48,560 nt of DNA. It comes from an uncultured Streptococcus sp. (GTDB lineage: Bacteria; Bacillota; Bacilli; Lactobacillales; Streptococcaceae). Position 1 is the first letter of the stretch; the number at the start of each line of letters is the position of its first letter. The notes under the pieces were generated by a model. That model was given only the letters and a program-made list of their open reading frames with translations, did no database searches and was not told where the DNA came from. The position numbers were made by a program, and so were the translations under genes. The stretch is from contig NZ_CALIIB010000111.1 of NCBI RefSeq assembly GCF_938020365.1, positions 1 to 48,560 of the forward strand, written 5' to 3'. Shown one piece after another: positions 42,465 through 48,560 of the stretch.

Positions 42465-42730
42465 CAGAGGTCAATGCCTTGCCCTTTCAGATAATAACGC
42501 ACCAGTTCCTCTACGATTTCATCGCGTTCGTATTTACGAATCTGATTTCGAGCATTATTATAACGAGGCACATAAGCAGGATCTCCACTCAGCACGTAAC
42601 CTACGATTTGATTGATTGGATTATAGCCCTTATCATTGAGTGACTTGTAGACATCGGTCAAAGTCTCGCTAATTTCTTTTTTGTTTGAATCATCAAGATT
42701 AAAACGTACAGTTTCGTCTGTAAATCCCAC
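42464..42730 (-). CDS. ireB: IreB-family regulatory phosphoprotein (UPF0297)
   Basis: The protein is 88 aa with a GTG start at 42730; the frame runs on upstream, but family members begin MGFTxETVRF. The Thr residues at 4 and 7, phosphorylated by the PASTA kinase IreK in Enterococcus, are both present. The core NKKEISETLTDVYKSLNDKG is highly conserved. It is the first gene of the operon, with a promoter at 42762-42790. Confidence 0.93.
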   Translation of the reverse strand: MGFTDETVRFNLDDSNKKEISETLTDVYKSLNDKGYNPINQIVGYVLSGDPAYVPRYNNARNQIRKYERDEIVEELVRYYLKGQGIDL

Positions 42731-42761
42731 AATTACACCCTCTTTCTTTAAGAATACCATC

Positions 42762-42790
42762 ATTATAGCATAATTACAGCAGTTTCACAA
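42762..42790 (-). promoter_or_regulatory. Sigma-A promoter of ireB-ruvX
   Basis: The minus strand has TTGTGA (42785-42790) and TATAAT (42762-42767), spaced 17 bases with an extended -10 (TGCTATAAT). It lies 31 bases before the GTG start. Confidence 0.75.
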
Positions 42791-42855
42791 ACTTAATCCA
42801 TGTAAATTTTCTACTTTTTCGACATTTTTTCAATTATTTACCGCTCCTTCCCATC

Positions 42856-42887
42856 AAAAAACTAGCCCTTTTTCAAAGACTAGTTTT
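42856..42887 (-). terminator. Terminator of the lipoprotein gene at 42899
   Basis: The minus strand has AAAACTAG, a loop, then CTAGTTTTTT, 11 bases after the stop. Confidence 0.8.
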
Positions 42888-42898
42888 CATCAAAAATA

Positions 42899-43456
42899 TT
42901 AGGACGGATTGCTAATTTCCTTGCCCCCTTCATCTTGGAAGGACTTGATAAATTCTTCTGGAGTCTGAGACTTCATTTGGCTAAAGATTGGCCCATAGGT
43001 CGGTACTTTAGAAGCCGCATCATAATCAAGATTTGTCGGATCGATAATAAAATCAATATCAACAGTGCCTTTTTCGGTCACTTTAACATTCACTTGAATA
43101 CCTTTTACTTGTTCAAGTTTATCCACTCCTGAACTTTGCTTGAAGCTCTTGCTCACCTCTTCTTGCAGAGAGGACAAGTCTTGACCAGCCAAGGCAGACT
43201 TAGCTTCTTCTGGCAAATTTTGTGAAATAGCAATATTCACCTTTTCATACTTCTTGCTCGCGTAGGTAACTGTCAAGGTCATCGTTTGATCAAGGCCTTG
43301 TACCTTTTGATTTAACTGATAAGACTTGGTAACCGATTTATCTTTTGCCTTGCTTTGGACAGACTGATTGCTACCAGCTTTTCCACTATGTGATTGTTGT
43401 CCACAAGCTGTCAACACCGCCAAACTAGCCATTAAAAGTACTACTGATTTTTTCAT
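42899..43456 (-). CDS. Lipoprotein, YehR/DUF1307-like
   Basis: The 185-aa protein has signal peptide and lipobox LTAC (Cys 18), then a short Ser/Lys linker. The folded domain contains MTLTVTYASKKYEKVNI and ends YGPIFSQMKSQTPEEFI. It shares its fold pattern and end motif (PEEFI/PEEYI) with the next gene, so the two are distant tandem paralogues. Ligand unknown. Confidence 0.8.
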   Translation of the reverse strand: MKKSVVLLMASLAVLTACGQQSHSGKAGSNQSVQSKAKDKSVTKSYQLNQKVQGLDQTMTLTVTYASKKYEKVNIAISQNLPEEAKSALAGQDLSSLQEEVSKSFKQSSGVDKLEQVKGIQVNVKVTEKGTVDIDFIIDPTNLDYDAASKVPTYGPIFSQMKSQTPEEFIKSFQDEGGKEISNPS

Positions 43457-43499
43457 TTCTTTCTCCTTTTTGGTTTTCTATGATTGACAAGAAGCTTCC

Positions 43500-44066
43500 T
43501 TACTGTTGCTCCTCAGCCCCGTTCATCAATAAATTATTGATATATTCTTCAGGTGGCATCTTTGTCATTTCTTTTAAATTGCTATTTTTAAAATAATTTA
43601 AAGTGAGTGCCTTTTCAATATCCAAATTGTCAAAATCATAGGTTGACGTGATTTTCATTTCATTTTCATTAAGAATCTGAACAGTTCCAGTGAAACCAGC
43701 AACAGTTTTTGCCTGAGTATAGTCCGTATCCTTTTGCATTGATTCATCCAAGAGCCGCTGAGTCTCCTCCAGCCCCACTTCTTTAATCGCATTTTTGATA
43801 CTATCATCCGTTGGAGTGATTCTCTCCATAATCACCTTGATAAAACGTTTCCCTTGATAAGTGATAATTTGACTAGATTGAATTCCTTGCTCATCTTTTG
43901 GGAAAACTAGTTTCTTGGTGATAACTTCCTGCTTTTCAGCCTGACTGATAATGGGAAGATTAGTTGTAATTTCCTCTTTTTTCCCCTTTGGCTTGTCTGC
44001 TTTCTTATGAGCGCAGCCAGTCAATATCACAGCTGCTAAGCCAAAAATTAGTAAAAATTTCTTCAC
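43500..44066 (-). CDS. Lipoprotein, YehR/DUF1307-like paralogue
   Basis: The 188-aa protein has lipobox LTGC (Cys 18) and a Lys-rich linker. The domain contains IITYQGKRFIKVIMERITP and MKITSTYDFDNLDIEKAL, near the paralogue's pattern. The downstream paralogue starts 43 bases later with its own ribosome site. A pneumococcal lipoprotein occupies a similar place near spxA/ireB. Function unknown. Confidence 0.8.
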   Translation of the reverse strand: MKKFLLIFGLAAVILTGCAHKKADKPKGKKEEITTNLPIISQAEKQEVITKKLVFPKDEQGIQSSQIITYQGKRFIKVIMERITPTDDSIKNAIKEVGLEETQRLLDESMQKDTDYTQAKTVAGFTGTVQILNENEMKITSTYDFDNLDIEKALTLNYFKNSNLKEMTKMPPEEYINNLLMNGAEEQQ

Positions 44067-44136
44067 GTTCTGTCCTCCTCAGAGATATTGTATCATAGTT
44101 TAACCGCTTGTCAATCATTTTTAGGTAATGAGACAG

Positions 44137-44163
44137 AAAAAAGGCAGCCTAAAAGGCGCCTTT
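44137..44163 (-). terminator. Terminator of spxA
   Basis: The minus strand has AAAGGC-GCC...GGC-GCCTTTTTT, directly after the spxA stop. Confidence 0.8.
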
Positions 44164-44174
44164 CCTTATCTAGA

Positions 44175-44573
44175 TTATAGAGCCGCTCGTAAGCGAGCCT
44201 CTGTATTCTCAACATTGCGCACTGCACGAGGCAAGAAGGCACGGATATCGTCTTCCTTGTAACCAACTTGGAGACGCTTGTCATCCACCAAAATCGGACT
44301 TTTCAGAATCCGTGGTGTTTCCATGATGATGTCAATGACTTCGTTTACACTCAAATCTTCAATATCAACACCGAGTCCTTTTGCATAACGGTTTTTTGAA
44401 GATACAATGCTGGCAATGCCATTTTCAGTTTTTGCTAAAATATCAAGAATTTCTTCTTTGGTAATTCCTTCCTTACCGAGGTTTTGCTCCTTGTAAGTCA
44501 ATTGATGGGCGTTTAGCCAGGTCTTTGCTTTTTTGCAGCTAGTACAACTTGAAACCGTATAAATTGTGATCAT
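44175..44573 (-). CDS. spxA: Redox regulator Spx
   Basis: The 132-aa ArsC-fold protein binds the RNA polymerase alpha subunit and redirects transcription under thiol/oxidative stress. The redox switch CTSC (Cys 10 and 13) and the Arg-containing PRILKSPI motif are present. Streptococci usually have two Spx paralogues; this one, next to recA and ireB, corresponds to SpxA1 by position. A dyad lies in its leader. Confidence 0.93.
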   Translation of the reverse strand: MITIYTVSSCTSCKKAKTWLNAHQLTYKEQNLGKEGITKEEILDILAKTENGIASIVSSKNRYAKGLGVDIEDLSVNEVIDIIMETPRILKSPILVDDKRLQVGYKEDDIRAFLPRAVRNVENTEARLRAAL

Positions 44574-44596
44574 GCAAGTACTCCTTTCGCTACACG

Positions 44597-44614
44597 ATAC
44601 TACTATCGTAGTAT
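44597..44614. promoter_or_regulatory. Perfect dyad at the spxA transcription start
   Basis: ATACTAC-TATC-GTAGTAT is a perfect 18-base inverted repeat touching the spxA -10 and so covering +1. It can be an operator or a 5'-end hairpin of the mRNA. Confidence 0.5.
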
Positions 44615-44620
44615 ATTATA
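44615..44620 (-). promoter_or_regulatory. Extended -10 of spxA
   Basis: The minus strand has TGGTATAAT with no good -35. It lies about 42 bases before the ATG. Confidence 0.65.
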
Positions 44621-44658
44621 CCACAAAAACCATCGGTCTTGCGACCTATTTTGAAAAA

Positions 44659-45807
44659 TTATTCCTCAATGTCAAAAGCATCATCTAGGTCAAGAGTGAC
44701 TTCTTCCAACTTTTCAACAGGAGCCTCAGCCTTACCCTTCGCAGTTTCTGCTGCCTCATCATCTTCAATCAAACCGTATCGCACACGGACTTGACGGTCG
44801 ATTTCGTCAAAGACTTCTGGATGATCAGCCAAGTATTTCTTAGCATTTTCAGATCCTTGGCCGATTTTTTCATCATTGTAGGAGTACCAAGCACCCGCTT
44901 TTTTAATGATATCCAAATCAGTCGCAATCTTAATCAACTCGCCCGTCTTAGAAATACCTTCTCCATACATGATTTCCACAAAGGCTTCCTTGAATGGCGG
45001 AGCTACCTTATTTTTAACGACTTTGATTTTGGTTTCCTTACCAACATTGGTATCCTTGGCATCACCCGTACCCTTGATTTGGGTATTGCCACGGACATCC
45101 AGACGAACAGACGCATAAAACTTCAACGCACGGCCACCTGGCGTCGTTTCAGGATTTCCAAACATAACACCAACTTTTTCACGCAACTGGTTGATAAAGA
45201 TGGCAATCGTCTTGGTTTTGTTGATAGAAGCAGACAGTTTGCGCATGGCTTGGCTCATCATCCGAGCCTGCAAACCAACGTGGCTGTCACCGATATCCCC
45301 ATCGATTTCCGCACGAGGTACTAGGGCCGCAACCGAGTCGATGACCACCAAATCAACTGCACCAGAATCAATCAATTTACCAGCAATTTCAAGACCTTGC
45401 TCCCCAGAATCAGGCTGAGACAGCAGCAATTCATCAATGTTTACACCCAGAGCTGCAGCGTATGACGGATCCAAAGCGTGCTCAGCATCGATAAAGGCTG
45501 CAATTCCACCTTCTTTTTGCGCTTGAGCAACAGCGTGGAGAGCAACGGTTGTCTTACCAGAAGACTCTGGACCGTAAATCTCAATAATCCGTCCCTTAGG
45601 ATAGCCACCCGCACCAAGGGCGATATCCAAAGCTAGAGAGCCTGAACTCATGACTTGAACCTTTTGCTCCGCCCGCTCGCCCAGACGCATAATAGCTCCC
45701 TTACCGAAGTCTTTTTCAATGTTTTTTAGGGCATTGTCCAATGCTTTTTGGCGTTCGTCTCCAAATTTCTTTGTAATTTCATCCAAATTTTTCTGTTTTT
45801 TTGCCAT
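44659..45807 (-). CDS. recA: Recombinase RecA
   Basis: The 382-aa strand-exchange ATPase acts in recombination, DNA repair and natural transformation. Walker A is GPESSGKTT, Walker B LVVIDSVAAL, and the DNA-binding loop region NQLREKVGVMFGNPETTPGG is intact. The acidic C-terminal tail is normal. It follows cinA by 58 bases with no terminator between, so it should be induced from the cinA cin box in competence, as in pneumococcus. Confidence 0.99.
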   Translation of the reverse strand: MAKKQKNLDEITKKFGDERQKALDNALKNIEKDFGKGAIMRLGERAEQKVQVMSSGSLALDIALGAGGYPKGRIIEIYGPESSGKTTVALHAVAQAQKEGGIAAFIDAEHALDPSYAAALGVNIDELLLSQPDSGEQGLEIAGKLIDSGAVDLVVIDSVAALVPRAEIDGDIGDSHVGLQARMMSQAMRKLSASINKTKTIAIFINQLREKVGVMFGNPETTPGGRALKFYASVRLDVRGNTQIKGTGDAKDTNVGKETKIKVVKNKVAPPFKEAFVEIMYGEGISKTGELIKIATDLDIIKKAGAWYSYNDEKIGQGSENAKKYLADHPEVFDEIDRQVRVRYGLIEDDEAAETAKGKAEAPVEKLEEVTLDLDDAFDIEE

Positions 45808-45865
45808 TTATTTCTCCTGTTTTTTTCTAAAATGTCTTTTGGCCATCTGTTTATTATACCAAAAA

Positions 45866-47122
45866 TCAGTTCTTTAATAAAGTTTTTCGTACGAGGTTGA
45901 AGGCGTGCATGACGGCAATCTTCCGCACATCCCGTCGGCTACGACCAGCAATATTGACCTCAATCATTTCCGTTCCTGATTCACTCGCTAAGCCAATAAA
46001 TACAGTCCCAGCTGGATGACCTTCCAGCGAATCTGGGCCTGCTACACCTGTCAGACTGACAGCCAAGTCGCTCCGAGTCAGCTTTCTAGCCTGCTCTGCC
46101 ATTTTCCCAGCCGTAAAAGCAGAAACAACGCCGTGCTGCTCCAGCTCTTCCAATGGAATATCCAGCATCCGGCTCTTTTCTTCCATACTGTAGGTGACAA
46201 AGCCACCTGAAAAAATAGAGGATGCACCAGCAAAATCCGCCAAGGTTGCTTGAAAGAGGCCAGCTGTCAAACTCTCCGCCGCTGAAATTGTCTTCCCTTG
46301 ACTCTTGAGCAGATCAAAGGCCACTTGAGCCAAGGAATTGTCATCTCCATAACCGTAGAAAATCTCGGACAAAGACTGCCCCTCAAAACTCTGATACGCC
46401 AAAATAGACTTTTCCACAGCCTCAAACTTAGTATCCGCTTCTGCCTGACTCAGAGCTTTAGTGGACAATCGCAAGGTCACTTCGCCCGTCTTTGCATAAG
46501 GCGCAATGGTCGGATCGCTTTGTTGATCAATCATTTCAGCCAAAATAGTCACTAATTGACTCTCGCCAATTCCGAAGAAGCGCAGCACCCGTGAATACAA
46601 TTTCTGCCCTGTGGATAAGAGGGGAACCAGCTCGTTATTGACCATAGGTTTGAGCTCACTAGGCGGGCCTGGCAGGACCACATAGGTCGCTCCATCAACT
46701 TCTAGTAAGCCGCCAACGGCCAGGCCTGTCGCATTTGGTAGCGGAGTTGAGCCTGTAACCAGCTGGGCCTGACGCTCATTGTTGGGCGTTCGAGCATAAT
46801 CTGGTCGACTGGCAAAAAAAAGGTCCAACTTTTCCACAGCCGCTGGGTCGAAGCTCAAACCTCGACCTACAAACTTAGCCAAGGTCTGCTTGGTCAAATC
46901 ATCCTCTGTTGGTCCCAGACCCCCTGTCAGGATAATTAAATCACTGCGCTCTTTGGCAATTTCTAGGACAGACAGGAGACGGTTTTCATTGTCCCCCACT
47001 GCTGTCTGAAAATAGGCATCAATTCCTAGACTCGCTAGCTTTTCAGATAAAAATTGGGCATTGGTATTGACAATCTGACCTGTCAGAATCTCGGTGCCCA
47101 CAGCAATAATTTCTGCTTTCAT
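45866..47122 (-). CDS. cinA: Competence/damage-inducible protein CinA
   Basis: The 418-aa protein has an N-terminal MoCF-like domain (MKAEIIAVGTEILTGQIVNT, ILTGGLGPTEDD) and a C-terminal PncC-like amidase domain (AAESLTAGLFQATLADFAG, VSLTGVAGPD). I chose ATG 47122, after AGGAGG; the open frame to 47194 runs through the promoter. In pneumococcus CinA helps bring RecA to the membrane. It starts the cinA-recA operon behind a cin box. Confidence 0.96.
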   Translation of the reverse strand: MKAEIIAVGTEILTGQIVNTNAQFLSEKLASLGIDAYFQTAVGDNENRLLSVLEIAKERSDLIILTGGLGPTEDDLTKQTLAKFVGRGLSFDPAAVEKLDLFFASRPDYARTPNNERQAQLVTGSTPLPNATGLAVGGLLEVDGATYVVLPGPPSELKPMVNNELVPLLSTGQKLYSRVLRFFGIGESQLVTILAEMIDQQSDPTIAPYAKTGEVTLRLSTKALSQAEADTKFEAVEKSILAYQSFEGQSLSEIFYGYGDDNSLAQVAFDLLKSQGKTISAAESLTAGLFQATLADFAGASSIFSGGFVTYSMEEKSRMLDIPLEELEQHGVVSAFTAGKMAEQARKLTRSDLAVSLTGVAGPDSLEGHPAGTVFIGLASESGTEMIEVNIAGRSRRDVRKIAVMHAFNLVRKTLLKN

Positions 47123-47139
47123 AGAACCTCCTACCTTAC

Positions 47140-47147
47140 TATTCGGA
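47140..47147 (-). promoter_or_regulatory. ComX (cin/combox) promoter of cinA-recA
   Basis: The minus strand reads TCCGAATA, one mismatch from TACGAATA, followed by GTAAGG. It is 17 bases before the cinA ATG, the same arrangement as at comGA. Confidence 0.9.
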
Positions 47148-47307
47148 ATTGGCTTTATTTTATCACAAAAAAGAGTAAAAAAGGTGATTTTCATGTCAGG
47201 AAATAAAAAGAGCTGTCAACTTGCTTGACAAAGTTGTCAACATCCTGTGGATAACTTTTGAAAATCTGTTTGTTATGGAGAATAACTGGATTGTTAGGCA
47301 GATGCTA

Positions 47308-47336
47308 TTGGCAAAGGAACTTTTTATTTTTATAAT
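47308..47336 (+). promoter_or_regulatory. Sigma-A promoter of the XRE regulator
   Basis: TTGGCA (47308-47313) and TATAAT (47331-47336) are spaced 17 bases. The leader is about 50 bases and contains AAAGGG before the ATG. Confidence 0.8.
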
Positions 47337-47391
47337 AAAACTGAAAAGGATGGAAAGAAAAATTATTTATGTTATTAGAAAGGGAATCATC

Positions 47392-47802
47392 ATGAAAATC
47401 TCGCAAGTTCTCAAAGATATTCGTCAACAACATCAACTCACTCAGGAAGCCTTGGCTGAAAGACTCAAGGTTTCCCGCTCTGCCATTGCCCGCTGGGAAA
47501 GCGAAAAAGGTATCCCTGATATTGGCAATCTGATAGCCATTAGCCGCGAGTTTGATCTCAGCTTGGACCAGCTCATCAAGGAGGATGGGCGCTTGGAGAA
47601 AAAGGTCATCGAAGACAGCAAGGCCAAGAAATGGCACTATTTGGTCATTTTCTACCTCTTCTCTGTTTTGGTTGAAATCGCCATCTTTGCTTATTTACAC
47701 CATATCTTTATGGCGGGCTTCCTCGTCTCTACTCTCTTTATGCTTTTCTATGAATTACGCATCTTTATCAAGGAAAAGATTTGGATGCAGAAAGAGGAGT
47801 AA
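47392..47802 (+). CDS. XRE-family regulator with C-terminal membrane segments
   Basis: The 136-aa protein has an HTH_3 domain at about 5-60 (LTQEALAERLKVSRSAIARW). A short charged linker leads to two hydrophobic segments (about 84-102 and 105-123). The upstream open frame to 47221 was rejected because promoter and ribosome site lie within it. Membrane-anchored XRE proteins of this type occur in streptococci; the target and signal are unknown. It is divergent from cinA. Confidence 0.85.
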   Translation: MKISQVLKDIRQQHQLTQEALAERLKVSRSAIARWESEKGIPDIGNLIAISREFDLSLDQLIKEDGRLEKKVIEDSKAKKWHYLVIFYLFSVLVEIAIFAYLHHIFMAGFLVSTLFMLFYELRIFIKEKIWMQKEE

Positions 47803-47820
47803 GAATATTCACAGAGTATA

Positions 47821-47853
47821 GAAAAAGCCTAGACCAGATATTTGTCTAGGTTT
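47821..47853. terminator. Bidirectional terminator between convergent genes
   Basis: CCTAGAC pairs with GTCTAGG around a nine-base loop, with A-rich left and T-rich right flanks. It overlaps the stop of the minus-strand GNAT and ends the XRE gene. Confidence 0.8.
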
Positions 47854-48403
47854 CTTTCTCGTCATTCTTTAACTTACTTTCATAGCGGAGACGGATGGTT
47901 GGCTCTCCTCGAAGGCTCAATCCTTCCTTTTCCCACATCAGGGTCATCCCAATTTTTTCTAAAACTCCTTGACTAGCAAGATTAGGCTTAGTTGTGTGGG
48001 CAAGAAATGTCTTTATCTCAGGCATTTTCTGAACCAATTCTTTCAAGGCCAAGGCTGCTTCAGTTGCGTAGCCTTTTCTGTGATAGTTAGCATTGACAGT
48101 ATAGCCTATTTCCGCCGTTTCTTGTTCCGTATCTATTCGAAGAGAGATATTACCAATTAATTTGCCTTCAGATTTCAACTCAATACCGTAGCGACCCAAA
48201 GGAGCACTTAAATTATATAAAACAAGACTCTCTCGACTCTCTTCTATGCTTTGGTGCTCTGGATAATCATATTTTAATAATTCTCCATCTGAAGTATATT
48301 CATGATAATCCAACAAATCATCCATAGTCATGGGACGTAGGAGGAGACGCTCCGTCTCCAAGATAGGGTTCTCCGCTAAATATACTAAGGCTCTATTATC
48401 CAT
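47846..48403 (-). CDS. GNAT acetyltransferase, RimJ/RimL-like
   Basis: The 185-aa protein begins with the RimJ/RimL pattern ILETERLLLRPMTMDDLLDY. IGYTVNANYHRKGYATEAAL is the acetyl-CoA motif, and NLASQGVLEKIGM the C-terminal signature. The substrate cannot be assigned; N-terminal protein acetylation is only one option. AAGGAAATGAAGG precedes the ATG. Confidence 0.88.
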   Translation of the reverse strand: MDNRALVYLAENPILETERLLLRPMTMDDLLDYHEYTSDGELLKYDYPEHQSIEESRESLVLYNLSAPLGRYGIELKSEGKLIGNISLRIDTEQETAEIGYTVNANYHRKGYATEAALALKELVQKMPEIKTFLAHTTKPNLASQGVLEKIGMTLMWEKEGLSLRGEPTIRLRYESKLKNDEKET

Positions 48404-48560
48404 CCTTCATTTCCTTTCTGAATAATCTTAAAAATGACTAGATCACAATATCTTCTTTTTATTGACTTAGCAGTCTACTGGCTTATTGAAAAAATTGTGA
48501 TTACAAAAGCAATGATATTGTTGCAACAATGAAGGGCAATTGGATACCAGATATTTTTGT
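48404..48560. other. Window end, no feature seen
   Basis: The last 157 bases are AT-rich and show no reading frame, repeat copy or RNA gene I can support. The upstream gene probably lies beyond the edge. Confidence 0.5.

Noticed and set aside
47246..47254. Perfect DnaA box TGTGGATAA upstream of the XRE gene, with others near 46612 and 39683
   Set aside because: They are isolated single boxes with no AT-rich unwinding region or dnaA/dnaN nearby; one lies within cinA. An origin is not supported.
1..48560. CRISPR arrays, tRNA or rRNA genes, integrases, restriction systems
   Set aside because: I looked on both strands and saw no regularly spaced direct repeats, no tRNA-like cloverleaf sequence and no such protein. 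The methyltransferase at 6233 has no restriction partner.

Overview
The window is a streptococcal chromosome segment, most like the mitis/sanguinis group of oral streptococci. Several gene strings match pneumococcal-type order: pbp2a-rpmG-secE-nusG; comGA-GG, methyltransferase, ackA; cinA-recA; spxA; ireB-ruvX-UPF0473; folC, lipoprotein, cls, ccs4-like gene, membrane protein, nrdD, small gene, GNAT, nrdG. The com genes carry the streptococcal ComX (cin) box. Nearly everything is on the minus strand; only a pseudouridine synthase (about 3.8 kb) and an XRE-type regulator (47.4 kb) read plus. I see no tRNA, rRNA, CRISPR array, intact insertion sequence or prophage.

Layout (minus-strand operons run from high to low coordinates). 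0-3.7 kb: pbp2a, rpmG, secE and nusG, with a ~175-bp repeat element inserted between secE and nusG. 3.8-4.7 kb: RluA-family pseudouridine synthase. 5.0-11 kb: ackA, an N6-adenine-type methyltransferase, the seven-gene comG pseudopilus operon behind a cin box, and a DUF1033 gene. 11.5-13.3 kb: a CapA-family protein, a second repeat copy and a 75-aa ORF. 13.5-17.0 kb: a phosphocholine module (licC, licB and a three-domain LicA fusion) with its own promoter and a perfect dyad at the predicted transcription start. 17.4-31.5 kb: a Wzx/Wzy capsule or receptor-polysaccharide operon: wzg-wzh-wzd-wze-wchA-wchF, a decayed acyltransferase, LicD, Wzy, two GT2 transferases, a second LicD, Wzx and Gct. 31.9-35.9 kb: anaerobic ribonucleotide reductase (nrdD, 45-aa gene, two GNATs, nrdG). 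36-37.8 kb: a cin-box operon with a 48-aa protein and a GT-C-like membrane protein. 38-41.5 kb: cls, a Ser-rich lipoprotein and folC. 41.7-44.6 kb: UPF0473, ruvX, ireB, two lipoproteins and spxA. 44.7-47.1 kb: recA and cinA behind a cin box. 47.4-48.4 kb: XRE regulator and a GNAT.

How the parts fit together. LicB plus the LicA fusion plus LicC should import choline and make CDP-choline. Gct should make CDP-glycerol. Two LicD-type transferases sit among the sugar transferases, so the locus looks built to put phosphocholine, and possibly glycerol phosphate, on a rhamnose-containing polysaccharide. This is inference. The 13.5-25.3 kb part is visibly AT-richer than its flanks, as expected for an exchangeable serotype cassette. 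Three ComX-box promoters (comGA, ccs4-like gene, cinA) make the window rich in late competence genes. The least explained signals are the LicA fusion with a degenerate nucleotidyltransferase domain and its dyad, the multi-hairpin repeat inside the secE-nusG unit, the apparently leaderless divergent pair pbp2a/pseudouridine synthase, and the CiaR-like repeats at the cps promoter.
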